Assembly: GCA_028599075.1 (NCBI GenBank)
Contig: JAQRMW010000041.1
Coordinates: 1-64,000 of the forward strand
Reading direction: 5' to 3'
DNA from: Urechidicola sp.
Lineage (GTDB): Bacteria; Bacteroidota; Bacteroidia; Flavobacteriales; Flavobacteriaceae
Length of the DNA stretch: 64,000 bases
Part shown: positions 35,244 to 43,660 of the stretch, one piece after another
How positions within the stretch are numbered: the first letter of the stretch is position 1
How the letters are laid out: each line of letters opens with the position of its first letter
Program-made: the position numbers and the translations under genes
Notes under the pieces: model-generated
Database searches by the model: none
What the model was told of the DNA's origin: nothing
The model's input: the letters and a program-made list of their open reading frames with translations, nothing else

Positions 35244-37907
35244 ATGAATATTCCTGATAAATACAATCCTTTAGAGATAGAACAAAAGTGGTATGACTAC
35301 TGGATGGAACATAATTATTTCCATTCTGAGCCTAACGAAAAAGAAGCATATACCATTGTTATTCCACCTCCAAATGTTACAGGAGTGCTGCACATGGGGC
35401 ATATGTTAAATAACACTATTCAGGATGTGTTAATTCGTCGTGCACGTTTAAAAGGATACAACGCTTGTTGGGTTCCGGGGACTGATCACGCATCAATTGC
35501 TACTGAAGCGAAAGTGGTAGCTAAGTTAAAAGATGAAGGAATTGACAAGTCAGTTTTGTCTCGTAAAGAATTTTTAAACCACGCTTGGGATTGGACTCAT
35601 AAGCATGGAGGAATCATTTTAGAGCAACTCAAAAAGTTAGGTGCTTCTTGTGATTGGGAACGTACAAGTTTTACGATGGATGAAATGCGTTCAGAATCTG
35701 TAATTGAGGTGTTTTTAGATTTGTATAAAAAAGGATTGATTTACCGCGGATATCGTATGGTAAATTGGGATCCTGAGGCTCAAACAACCTTGTCTGATGA
35801 AGAAGTAATCTTTGAAGAAAAACCAGGAAACCTTTATTACGTTAATTACAAGATTGAAGGAAGTAATGATGTGCTAACAATAGCAACAACAAGACCAGAA
35901 ACAATCTTAGGGGATTCCGCAATTTGTATCAATCCTAATGATGAACGTTTTTCACATTTAAAAGGAAAGAAAGCAATTGTACCAATAGCCAATAGAGTTA
36001 TCCCAATAATTGAGGATGAATATGTAGATGTGGAGTTTGGTACGGGTTGTTTAAAAGTGACTCCAGCACATGATCAAAATGATAAAGTGTTGGGTGAGAA
36101 GCATCAATTAGAAGTTGTAGATATTTTTAATGATGATGCTACGTTGAATTCCTTCGGATTGCATTATCAAGGAAAAGATCGTTTTGTAGTTCGTAAAGAA
36201 ATTACGAAAGAGTTAGAAGAATTAGGTTGTTTGGTAAAAATTGAACAGCACATGCATAAAGTAGGGACATCAGAAAGAACCAAAGCTGTTATTGAACCAA
36301 AAATTTCAGCGCAGTGGTTTTTAAAGATGGAAGATATTGTTAAACCTGCATTAAAAGCAGTTTTAGAAGATGAAGAAATCAAGTTCTTCCCTAGGCATTA
36401 TAATAATACTTATAGACATTGGTTAGAGAATATCCGCGATTGGAATATCTCACGTCAATTGTGGTGGGGGCATCAAATTCCTGCATATTTCTACGGAGAT
36501 GGAGTAGAGGATTTTGTCGTAGCAAACTCTAAAGAAGAGGCTCTTGTATTGGCTAATGAAAAACGAAATGTCATTTCGACAGAGCGAGGAACGAGCGACG
36601 AGAAATCTCTAACTTTAGATGACCTAAAACAAGATGATGATGTTTTAGATACATGGTTCTCAGCTTGGTTATGGCCAATATCTTTGTTCGATGGCATCAA
36701 AAATCCAAACAACGAAGAAATTAATTATTACTATCCAACCAACGATTTGGTTACTGGACCTGATATTATTTTCTTTTGGGTAGCGCGTATGGTTTTTGCT
36801 GGATATGAATTCATGGATAAGAAACCGTTTAACAATGTTTACTTCACAGGAATTGTTCGTGATAAGCAACGAAGAAAAATGTCTAAGTCTCTAGGGAATT
36901 CTCCTGACCCAATTGAATTGATTGAGAAATATGGGGCTGATGGAGTGAGAGTAGGGATGCTCTTATGTTCTGCAGCAGGAAATGATTTATTGTTCGAAGA
37001 AGAATTATGTGAACAAGGACAAAAATTTTCTAATAAAATTTGGAACTCTTTCCGTTTGGTAAAAGGTTGGGAAGTATCTGAAGAAATTGAGCAACCACAA
37101 TCGTCTAAAATTGCAATTGAATGGTATCAATCTAAATTTAATCAAACCTTAAAAGAAATTGACAAGTCATTTGAGCAATACAGAATCAGTGAAGCATTGA
37201 TGAGTATTTATAGATTAGTTTGGGATGATTTTTCTTCATGGTTCTTAGAAATGGTGAAACCAGCATACCAACAACCAATTGATGCTGAAACTTATAAAAA
37301 TGTGATTTTATTTTTCGAAAATAACTTAAAAGTGCTGCATCCATACATGCCCTTTATTACTGAAGAGCTTTGGCATTATATTGCTGATAGAACTCCAGAG
37401 GAGGCGCTTATTGTTGCTGAATACCCAGAAATGGGAGAAGTAAATCAATCAATTATCGATGAGTTTAAAGTTGCTACAGAAGTTGTTTCTGGAATAAGAA
37501 CCATCAGAAAAGACAAGAATATCGCTTTTAAAAATAAGCTGGAATTTTCGATACTGAATAATGAGAAACTAAATTCTAATTTTGATTCAGTTATAGCCAA
37601 GTTGGGTAATTTGTCAAAAGTAAATTATGTTGATGCTAAGGTTGATGGAGCATTGAGCTTTAGAGTAAAATCGAATGAATATTTTATTCCGTTTGGTGAG
37701 GATATTGATGTTGAGGCTGAAAAAGAAAAACTTCAAGAAGAGTTAAATTACAATGAAGGATTTCTAAAATCAGTTCAGAAAAAATTGAGCAATGAACGAT
37801 TTGTAAACAATGCACCAGATAAAGTTATTGAAATTGAACGCAAAAAAGAAGCGGATGCTTTAGCTAAAATTGAAACACTAAAAGCTAGTTTAGCATCTTT
37901 AGGGTAG
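35244..37907 (+). CDS. valS: Valyl-tRNA synthetase
   Basis: An 887-residue class I synthetase. The HIGH motif is HMGH in [14 protein letters not shown], the editing (CP1) domain spans about 190-340, KMSKS is in [14 protein letters not shown], and an anticodon-binding domain and C-terminal coiled coil (about 815-887) are present. Between [10 protein letters not shown] and [11 protein letters not shown], residues about 441-454 ([14 protein letters not shown]) are encoded by sequence resembling a dispersed intergenic repeat. The rest looks normal, and the gene should be functional because the frame is preserved. Confidence 0.96.
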   Translation: MNIPDKYNPLEIEQKWYDYWMEHNYFHSEPNEKEAYTIVIPPPNVTGVLHMGHMLNNTIQDVLIRRARLKGYNACWVPGTDHASIATEAKVVAKLKDEGIDKSVLSRKEFLNHAWDWTHKHGGIILEQLKKLGASCDWERTSFTMDEMRSESVIEVFLDLYKKGLIYRGYRMVNWDPEAQTTLSDEEVIFEEKPGNLYYVNYKIEGSNDVLTIATTRPETILGDSAICINPNDERFSHLKGKKAIVPIANRVIPIIEDEYVDVEFGTGCLKVTPAHDQNDKVLGEKHQLEVVDIFNDDATLNSFGLHYQGKDRFVVRKEITKELEELGCLVKIEQHMHKVGTSERTKAVIEPKISAQWFLKMEDIVKPALKAVLEDEEIKFFPRHYNNTYRHWLENIRDWNISRQLWWGHQIPAYFYGDGVEDFVVANSKEEALVLANEKRNVISTERGTSDEKSLTLDDLKQDDDVLDTWFSAWLWPISLFDGIKNPNNEEINYYYPTNDLVTGPDIIFFWVARMVFAGYEFMDKKPFNNVYFTGIVRDKQRRKMSKSLGNSPDPIELIEKYGADGVRVGMLLCSAAGNDLLFEEELCEQGQKFSNKIWNSFRLVKGWEVSEEIEQPQSSKIAIEWYQSKFNQTLKEIDKSFEQYRISEALMSIYRLVWDDFSSWFLEMVKPAYQQPIDAETYKNVILFFENNLKVLHPYMPFITEELWHYIADRTPEEALIVAEYPEMGEVNQSIIDEFKVATEVVSGIRTIRKDKNIAFKNKLEFSILNNEKLNSNFDSVIAKLGNLSKVNYVDAKVDGALSFRVKSNEYFIPFGEDIDVEAEKEKLQEELNYNEGFLKSVQKKLSNERFVNNAPDKVIEIERKKEADALAKIETLKASLASLG
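36564..36610 (+). repeat. Repeat-like insert within valS
   Basis: CGAAATG-t-CATTTCG (36564-36578) is a small palindrome, followed by ACAGAGCGAGGAACGAGC and GACGAGAAATCTC. The TCATTTCGA...CGAGAAATCTC architecture is that of Bacteroidota intergenic repeats. It is locally more GC-rich than the flanking codons and is read in frame. Confidence 0.65.
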
Positions 37908-37961
37908 AATAAGTTGTGCGATTTGGCAACTCAAATATAAGGCTGAAATTTTTAAATTGTC

Positions 37962-38024
37962 ATTCCCGCGAAAGCGGGAATCTATTTTTCTGAGGGGTAT
38001 GGATTTCCGTTTTTACGGGAAAGA
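37962..38024. repeat. Two dispersed palindromes after valS
   Basis: ATTCCCGC-gaaa-GCGGGAAT (37962-37981) preceded by TTGTC, and a second, degenerate TTTCCGT-tttt-ACGGGAAA (about 38004-38022) followed by GACAAAC. They are oriented as an inverted pair. Confidence 0.7.
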
Positions 38025-38042
38025 CAAACAATAAAACGTTTC

Positions 38043-38198
38043 TTAAGCTACAAAAACTTCAAAAGAATTTTGAGTATCTGATTGTTGAATATGCAAAGAA
38101 TCTACAGACCCAGTCAATCCACAGCCTTTTTGCGTTTTACAAGAGCTAATAGAAGTTAGGGCAAATATAAAAAGTATTAGAATAGCTATTTTTTTCAT
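38043..38198 (-). CDS. Small lipoprotein (51 aa)
   Basis: A 51-residue ORF with a clear lipoprotein signal: MKKIAILILFIFALTSISSC (lipobox ISSC, Cys20), then a 31-residue polar tail containing KTQKGCGLTG and one further Cys. The mature peptide would be very short and surface- or periplasm-anchored. No family is recognised. It is isolated between valS (convergent) and the sulfotransferase. Confidence 0.6.
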   Translation of the reverse strand: MKKIAILILFIFALTSISSCKTQKGCGLTGSVDSLHIQQSDTQNSFEVFVA

Positions 38199-38277
38199 AA
38201 TATGAGGGTTTTAAAAAATCAAAGATATATTAATTTATTTAAATTTTTGATTTAATATAATAATAACGTGCACTTAG

Positions 38278-39255
38278 CTATTTTAGTATAGGTAATGATT
38301 GTTTAGTATTATAAATTGTAATATTAAAGGTGTCAAGTATTAATTGACAATTTGAAAGCTGAGTACTACTAACTTCACTCTGCCAACGGTCTATTAAATA
38401 CACTTTGTTTTTTGAAAGAATTTGTTTTTGTGTTTCTTTAGAGCTATGAATAATCCCTTTAGAAGGTTTATCTACTATTTCAAATACAGCTTTATTAGGT
38501 TTTGTTTGTATAAAGCTATACAGTTCATTTATAGTCTTTTTGGTATTCACAATTATCTCTTCATAATAAACAGGAATTACATTAGTGCTTAATGTATTGT
38601 TTCCTTGCGCATTCAAAAAAATAAAATTTTCTAAACACCAACTTAAAACAAATTTTGAAAGAATGTCATTAGAATTAAGAGTATCCTTTATTAATTTATT
38701 TTGATTATCTGTAAGTTGGTCAATAATTTTATCTGAATTTGAGAATTCTTTAATGTAATGTGACCAATTATTTCTAATTCTTGATAAACTGTGAGAAATA
38801 GGATGCCTTAATAAATAAAGACCATAGTCTGAAGTAAAATGATTCATTATATCATCAAAATAATAACTTATTTTATGAATCTTAAAAATAGAATTTTTAG
38901 TTTTATAATTGTGATATGGCGTGTTAATATCAGACCATGAGTAAGCATTAAATAATTTCCCTGCAGATAAATCTTCGAGGTATATTTTTATATTATCTAA
39001 TTGATGATTGGTTAATTGAAAATAGCGTTCACTAATTGCCTTATCATCAATATATTTAGCAATTATAGGCCTAGTTTGTCTATTCATGTTAAAAGGTTCT
39101 AGAACAGACTTAGAATGTTTAGAGGTATTTAATATTTCTGCTAGAAGTGTAGAACCAGTTCTAGGTAAGGTAAAAATAAAAATATCAGGTTGCGTTTTTT
39201 TGTGAATATGAACATATTTTAAAAGTTGCTTTAATATAACCTTTAATGTATCCAT
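38278..39255 (-). CDS. Sulfotransferase family protein
   Basis: A 325-residue cytosolic protein with the PAPS 5'-phosphosulfate loop FTLPRTGSTLLAEIL at about 28-42 and a 3'-phosphate-like segment LLRHPISHSLSRIRNNW at about 148-165. This is the sulfotransferase P-loop fold (Sulfotransfer_3 type) seen in enzymes that sulfate carbohydrates, lipids or Nod-factor-like molecules. The acceptor is unknown and no APS/PAPS synthesis genes are in the window. It starts 1 base after the substrate-binding protein gene and is probably co-transcribed with it. Possibly accessory. Confidence 0.8.
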   Translation of the reverse strand: MDTLKVILKQLLKYVHIHKKTQPDIFIFTLPRTGSTLLAEILNTSKHSKSVLEPFNMNRQTRPIIAKYIDDKAISERYFQLTNHQLDNIKIYLEDLSAGKLFNAYSWSDINTPYHNYKTKNSIFKIHKISYYFDDIMNHFTSDYGLYLLRHPISHSLSRIRNNWSHYIKEFSNSDKIIDQLTDNQNKLIKDTLNSNDILSKFVLSWCLENFIFLNAQGNNTLSTNVIPVYYEEIIVNTKKTINELYSFIQTKPNKAVFEIVDKPSKGIIHSSKETQKQILSKNKVYLIDRWQSEVSSTQLSNCQLILDTFNITIYNTKQSLPILK

Positions 39256-39256
39256 A

Positions 39257-40129
39257 TCAAGACAAGCGAATTTTATGAATTAATTGATTTGTATCTATCT
39301 TTTTTGATATTATATTTAAATTTAAAAGTTCATTTTGAACTTTGTCAATTAATGTTCTAGAAATTGATTTTCCTTGGTTCCATTCTGTTATTATCAACCA
39401 GTTTTTTACGTCTTCTTTTTCTAGGTTATATAGTTGTGCAAAAGTATCTATATAGCGTTCCTTTTTTGCAAGTGTCGAAAACTGACTCAACCTATTATTT
39501 ATAATTCGCAGTGTATTTTTAATTTCTTCTGGCTGGTTTGCTAAAACTTCATCACGAACAGCAATCACAAAACATGGCCATGGTGATGGTATATCTGCCA
39601 ACCTTCTAAAAGTACCATTATCAACCAAAGGTTTGGCAGTAAAATGCTCCCATAAAAAGTAATCTGCAGATTCGTTTGTTAAGGCATCAATGGCACCTAC
39701 CAAATTATTAACAACTTGATATTCTATTTTATCAATATCCCAACCATTATTTTTTGCATTGACAATAGAAAATAATTGAGAACCAGAACCTACGCGACTG
39801 ATTGCGGAAACTTTATTTTCCAATTCTTCAACCGAATTGTATTTTGATTCTGCCCCTACGTGCAATCCCCAAAGTAGGGGTGAATTAATGTATGTCTGCA
39901 CAATTTTTGAAGGATTACCATCTATAATATCTTTGATAATTCCCTCAGTTAATAATACAGCAATATCAAGTTCGCCATTTCGCAACGCTTTAGACATAGC
40001 ACCTGTGCCACCAGGAAAATCTTTCCAAACTAAATCAATATTCTCTTTTTTGAATTCGTTGTTTTCGATTGCTAAATGCCACGGCATATTAAAATGTTCT
40101 GCAACACCACCAATTTTTAAAGTTGTCAT
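39257..40129 (-). CDS. NMT1/SsuA-like substrate-binding domain protein without signal peptide
   Basis: A 290-residue type II periplasmic-binding-fold protein. MTTLKIGGVAEHFNMPWHLAIEN opens directly with the first strand of the fold, so there is no signal peptide or lipobox. FPGGTGAMSKALRNGELDIAVLLTEG and SRVGSGSQLFSIVNAKNNGW are the ligand-cleft loops. Relatives bind sulfonates, nitrate or thiamine precursors for ABC uptake, but no permease or ATPase gene is nearby. It may be a cytosolic binding protein or a precursor-consuming enzyme of the THI5 type; undecided. Confidence 0.78.
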   Translation of the reverse strand: MTTLKIGGVAEHFNMPWHLAIENNEFKKENIDLVWKDFPGGTGAMSKALRNGELDIAVLLTEGIIKDIIDGNPSKIVQTYINSPLLWGLHVGAESKYNSVEELENKVSAISRVGSGSQLFSIVNAKNNGWDIDKIEYQVVNNLVGAIDALTNESADYFLWEHFTAKPLVDNGTFRRLADIPSPWPCFVIAVRDEVLANQPEEIKNTLRIINNRLSQFSTLAKKERYIDTFAQLYNLEKEDVKNWLIITEWNQGKSISRTLIDKVQNELLNLNIISKKIDTNQLIHKIRLS

Positions 40130-40162
40130 ATTGTATTTGTTTGAATTAATATATTATTTTCA

Positions 40163-40210
40163 ATCAACCATCAACCATCAACCATCAACCATCAACCATC
40201 AACCATCAAC
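40163..40210 (+). repeat. ATCAACC heptamer tandem array
   Basis: Six perfect ATCAACC units and a final ATCAAC. It lies between the stop of the nucleoside phosphorylase gene and the start of the substrate-binding protein gene, touching the phosphorylase stop codon. A seven-unit copy of the same array is at 63682-63730. Confidence 0.9.
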
Positions 40211-41082
40211 TAGCTCACCAACTTATCTAAAGTATATTTTATCAAAGCTTCAACTGGTTTGTATGGGTCTGCACTAAATGTACCATTTGCTCTGTTTGCG
40301 ATAATCGCATTCATTGATAGTGCATTGTGACCTAATAGTTGTGATAAACCATAAATTGCTGAGGTTTCCATTTCTAAGTTGGTAACGCTTGTCCCATTAA
40401 AATCAAAACTATCAATCTTATTGTTTAAGCTAGGGTCTTGAATTGCTAAACGCAACACGCGACCCTGTGGGCCATAAAACCCAGGAGCAGTAGCAGTAAA
40501 CCCTTGAAATACTTCAGGGCCACTTAATTTATCAATCAATACTTGGCTACCCTTAATAATATAGGGTCTCGCTTTATTGTTGCTCCAATTTGTTTGCTTG
40601 ATGAATGCATCTTCAATTTCGGTTTCAAAAATTGACTCAGCTACATAAGAATGTAGTAAACCATCCAATCCTAATCCGTATTTACCCATCACAAAACTAT
40701 CGACAGGAATATCATTTTGAAGCGAACCAGAAGTACCAATACGTACAATATTTAATTGGGTAAAATCTTTTTTGATTGTTCTAGTTTCTAAATCGATATT
40801 TACCAAAGCATCCAATTCGTTGATTACAATATCAATATTATCTGGGCCAATTCCGGTAGAAATTACCGTCAGTCTTTTTCCTTTATAGGTACCTGTAATC
40901 GTTCTAAATTCTCTTTTTTGTATATCGAATTCAACCGAATCAAAATGTTTGGTAATTTTTGGAACTCTATTTTGATCACCAACAAAAATGACGTCGTTAG
41001 CGATATGCTCTGGTTTTAAATTTAGGTGATAAATACTTCCATCGGGGTTCAGAATTAATTCTGATGCTGCTATTTTACTCAT
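40210..41082 (-). CDS. Nucleoside phosphorylase
   Basis: A 290-residue member of the NP-I (PNP/UDP phosphorylase) family. VIFVGDQNRVPKITKHF, VISTGIGPDNIDIVINEL, IVRIGTSGSLQ and the base-proximal TNLEMETSAIYGLSQLLGH are family motifs; the TNLEMET segment resembles uridine phosphorylases. It cleaves nucleosides with phosphate in salvage. It probably heads the unit with the two downstream genes, although a heptamer array lies between them. Confidence 0.9.
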   Translation of the reverse strand: MSKIAASELILNPDGSIYHLNLKPEHIANDVIFVGDQNRVPKITKHFDSVEFDIQKREFRTITGTYKGKRLTVISTGIGPDNIDIVINELDALVNIDLETRTIKKDFTQLNIVRIGTSGSLQNDIPVDSFVMGKYGLGLDGLLHSYVAESIFETEIEDAFIKQTNWSNNKARPYIIKGSQVLIDKLSGPEVFQGFTATAPGFYGPQGRVLRLAIQDPSLNNKIDSFDFNGTSVTNLEMETSAIYGLSQLLGHNALSMNAIIANRANGTFSADPYKPVEALIKYTLDKLVS

Positions 41083-41098
41083 ATTCTATATATTTTAG

Positions 41099-41428
41099 TT
41101 ATCCTCCAACACGTTTTACTTTAAAACCCTTTTGTTGTAAGATTTCCATTATTTTATTTCTATAATCTCCTTGAATGATGATTTGCTCGTTTTTAAAACT
41201 ACCACCAACACTCAAAGTTGTTTTTATTTCTTTAGCTAATTTTTTAAAGTCTTCTGTTGCTCCTGTATAGCCTTCTAAAATTGTAATTGGTTTTCCTTTT
41301 CGCTTTTCGTATTTGCAAATTATGGGGTCATCTTGTATCCATAATTCATGCTCGTTGTCTACGGAATCAGTAATTTTTTCCTCGACATGATCAGGAAATA
41401 AATTTTTTAATTGATCTGATAAATCCAT
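41099..41428 (-). CDS. SUI1/eIF1-like translation initiation factor (YciH type)
   Basis: A 109-residue protein with the SUI1 fold: KRKGKPITILEGYTG, FKKLAKEIKTTLSVGGSFK, IIIQGDYRNKIMEILQQKGFKVKRVGG. Bacterial YciH homologues bind the ribosomal P-site region and affect start-site fidelity or stress translation. Length and the terminal VKRVGG are typical. 16 bases separate it from the phosphorylase start. Confidence 0.92.
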   Translation of the reverse strand: MDLSDQLKNLFPDHVEEKITDSVDNEHELWIQDDPIICKYEKRKGKPITILEGYTGATEDFKKLAKEIKTTLSVGGSFKNEQIIIQGDYRNKIMEILQQKGFKVKRVGG

Positions 41429-41455
41429 TTTGTTTTAGCGAATTACTTTTTTTAT

Positions 41456-41520
41456 GTCAGGGCGAGCTCAGTCGAGACCTTATTAATTTTTGTTTTGTTC
41501 TCGACTGCGCTCGAACAGAC
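41456..41520. repeat. Complete inverted CTCGACTGCGCTCGA element
   Basis: Left arm GTCAGGGCGAGCTCAGTCGAGACC and right arm GTTCTCGACTGCGCTCGAAC...AGAC are inverted imperfect copies separated by an AT-rich spacer. This is the only full element of the family here; single arms are at 27713 and 47837. Confidence 0.75.
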
Positions 41521-41559
41521 AATATTATATTTTAGTTATGAATTATAAATGTTCAAAGC

Positions 41560-42510
41560 TTACTTTTTAATCAATCCCAATTCAACTAGCCTTTCATTCA
41601 AATAATCTCCAGCTGTAATATCATCAAATAATTTTGGATGCTCTTCATCAAAACAACTTTCAAGCACATCTAGTTTAGTATCGCTCTTAGGATGCATAAA
41701 AAACGGAATAGAATAACGAGATGTTTTCCATAATTCTTTCGGTGGATTTGTTACACGGTGAATGGTCGATTTTAATTTATTATTGGTATGCCTAGAAAGC
41801 ATATCGCCAACATTTATCATTAACTCATCGGGTTGTGCCACCGCATCAATCCAACTGCCTTCATGATTTTGAACTTGTAATCCTTTTCCTTGCGCCCCCA
41901 TTAATAAGGTGATTAAATTGATATCGCCATGGGCAGCAGCTCTTTCAGCATTTTTAGGTTCATTCTCGATAGGCGGATAATGGATAGGTCGTAAAATTGA
42001 GTTTCCGTTTTTGATAGGAAAATCAAAATAAGTTTCTTCTAAATCAAGGTATAATGCCAATGCACGCAGTACATATTTGGCAGTTTTTTCTAGCATTTTA
42101 AAAGTTTCTTTACCTATTTCGTTAAACTTTGCTAATTCTTCGACAATTACATTTGGAGGATATTCGGCTTCTAATATTGGATTATCTTCTACATATTGAC
42201 CAAAATGCCAAAATTCTTTTAGGTCTCCTTCTTTACGCCCTTTAGCGCGTTCTTTTCCAAATGATGTATATCCACGTTGCCCGCCTATGCCTTCAATTTC
42301 ATACTTGTTTTTGGTATCGATTGGTAGGTCAAAGAAGTTTTTTACTTCTGCGTATAAATTTTCAATCAACTCGTCACTTAAAAAATGTCCGCTCAAAGCA
42401 ACAAATCCAATTTCTTCATACGCAGCACCAATTTGATTAACGAATTGTTGCTTTCTGTCTGCATCTCCTGAAATAAAATCAGCGAGATTTACGCTTGGTA
42501 TTTTATCCAT
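41560..42510 (-). CDS. Isopenicillin N synthase family 2OG-Fe(II) dioxygenase
   Basis: A 316-residue non-heme iron enzyme with the start at 42510 (MDKIPSVNLADFISGD); the longer frame to 42600 is rejected because it overlaps the upstream gene. The DIOX_N domain has QIGAAYEEIGFVALSGH; the iron facial triad is H and D in AAHGDINLIT and H in STIHRVTN, with the 2OG Arg in RYSIPFF. Relatives oxidise small molecules, such as in antibiotic or ethylene synthesis, but bacterial members are mostly uncharacterised. It follows DUF6048 after 4 bases. Confidence 0.9.
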   Translation of the reverse strand: MDKIPSVNLADFISGDADRKQQFVNQIGAAYEEIGFVALSGHFLSDELIENLYAEVKNFFDLPIDTKNKYEIEGIGGQRGYTSFGKERAKGRKEGDLKEFWHFGQYVEDNPILEAEYPPNVIVEELAKFNEIGKETFKMLEKTAKYVLRALALYLDLEETYFDFPIKNGNSILRPIHYPPIENEPKNAERAAAHGDINLITLLMGAQGKGLQVQNHEGSWIDAVAQPDELMINVGDMLSRHTNNKLKSTIHRVTNPPKELWKTSRYSIPFFMHPKSDTKLDVLESCFDEEHPKLFDDITAGDYLNERLVELGLIKK

Positions 42511-42514
42511 AATT

Positions 42515-43246
42515 TTATATATCCTTTTTAAAAATTGGGATGTTATATGTAAGTGTATAATTAAAACTAAAGCCAGTTTCGTTGAGGTAAACTCGCTCAA
42601 AGCCTGGAATATACATGTTTAAGAAATTATAGGGTTGAGTTTGACTTACCATTTTCTTTAGGCTAAAACTCATTCCCATATATAAATTTGTAAATATTTC
42701 GGCTTTTAATCCCATCACAAATTCGCCCCAATGTGCTGTTAATCCATCAAACTCTTCTTCTAAAATAACCGTTTCTTCTGGAAAGTAGGTTCCATAAAAA
42801 TTTGGATTGTATTCATGAATTGTTTGTGTAAAGCTGCTAAATCCATAGCGTACCCCAACAAAAATTTCATTTGTCATACCCAACCAGTTTTTATATAAAT
42901 TATAATTTGTCCCAATTTTAATATACGATCCGTTGGTGCTAAATTTTATATAATCTTCTTCCTCATAACGGTCATAGTAACCCAATTCGGCAGCAGCATA
43001 TATTCTTTTAGTAACTCTAAAATCAGCAACAGCTTCAAAACCTGTTAGGTCTGAATTAATCAAAGAACGGATAGGTAACGATAGGTCTAAACCAACACGT
43101 AAGCCATATTTATCTTTAAATTTAATACTATCACTAACCTCTTCACTAGTTTCAGAAGGAGATGTGTCTTGTGACATTGCCGATAATGAAACAGCAATGA
43201 GTAAGATGCTAATATAATATCTTAATATGCTCAGTTTCATCTTCAA
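42515..43246 (-). CDS. DUF6048-like outer-membrane barrel protein
   Basis: A 243-residue protein with a signal peptide (MKMKLSILRYYISILLIAVSLSAMS-Q) and a barrel-like body of repeated strands such as VADFRVTKRIYAAAELGYYDR and NEIFVGVRYGFSSFTQ, ending TYNIPIFKKDI. It resembles DUF6048, which in Flavobacteriaceae is encoded after DUF6452 and rlmD. It overlaps the DUF6452 gene by 38 bases. Likely an outer-membrane protein of unknown role. Confidence 0.78.
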   Translation of the reverse strand: MKMKLSILRYYISILLIAVSLSAMSQDTSPSETSEEVSDSIKFKDKYGLRVGLDLSLPIRSLINSDLTGFEAVADFRVTKRIYAAAELGYYDRYEEEDYIKFSTNGSYIKIGTNYNLYKNWLGMTNEIFVGVRYGFSSFTQTIHEYNPNFYGTYFPEETVILEEEFDGLTAHWGEFVMGLKAEIFTNLYMGMSFSLKKMVSQTQPYNFLNMYIPGFERVYLNETGFSFNYTLTYNIPIFKKDI

Positions 43247-43658
43247 CAGTTTGATTGGTAATTTGGGTGTTTAAAATCCAGTTATTAGAATTATCAGGTA
43301 TTTCTAAATTTTCAAAATTATATTTATATCCACAAGATCTCGACACAAAAACTTCTTTTCTTGTGTAAGTGATGGTGATTTCATCTTCTACATCATCCAA
43401 TTTTAAGTGATAAACAGTTATGTCATTTCCTGGGTCTAAGGGAACTAAAATAGAATCTACATCGACATTGGTATATAACTCTTCTAATCCTTCTGCCCAA
43501 ACCGTTAGGTCGGTAGTGGTTTTTAAATTATCAGGATTGTCATTATCATAAAAGGAAATGACCAAATTTGGAGTAATAGGGTCAACACAAAAATCATCTT
43601 TTATGCAGCTTGTAAAAAGCGTAAAGATTATAAAAATTGCGAGAAAATATTTTTTCAT
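43209..43658 (-). CDS. DUF6452-like lipoprotein
   Basis: A 149-residue lipoprotein: MKKYFLAIFIIFTLFTSC (Cys18), then KDDFCVDPITPNLVISFYDNDN, a motif typical of the DUF6452 family, and a later CGYKYNFENLEI. Probably anchored in the outer membrane and working with the DUF6048 barrel, given the overlapping genes; this is inference. 2 bases after the rlmD stop. Confidence 0.78.
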   Translation of the reverse strand: MKKYFLAIFIIFTLFTSCIKDDFCVDPITPNLVISFYDNDNPDNLKTTTDLTVWAEGLEELYTNVDVDSILVPLDPGNDITVYHLKLDDVEDEITITYTRKEVFVSRSCGYKYNFENLEIPDNSNNWILNTQITNQTVEDETEHIKILY

Positions 43659-43660
43659 TA

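Noticed and set aside
36564-36610. Intein or mobile intron in valS
   Set aside because: The insert is about 14 residues, far too short, and shows no splicing or homing motifs.
40163-40210. Possible CRISPR-like direct repeats (ATCAACC array)
   Set aside because: The unit is only 7 bases, there are no spacers and no cas genes; it is a simple tandem array with a second copy at 63682-63730.
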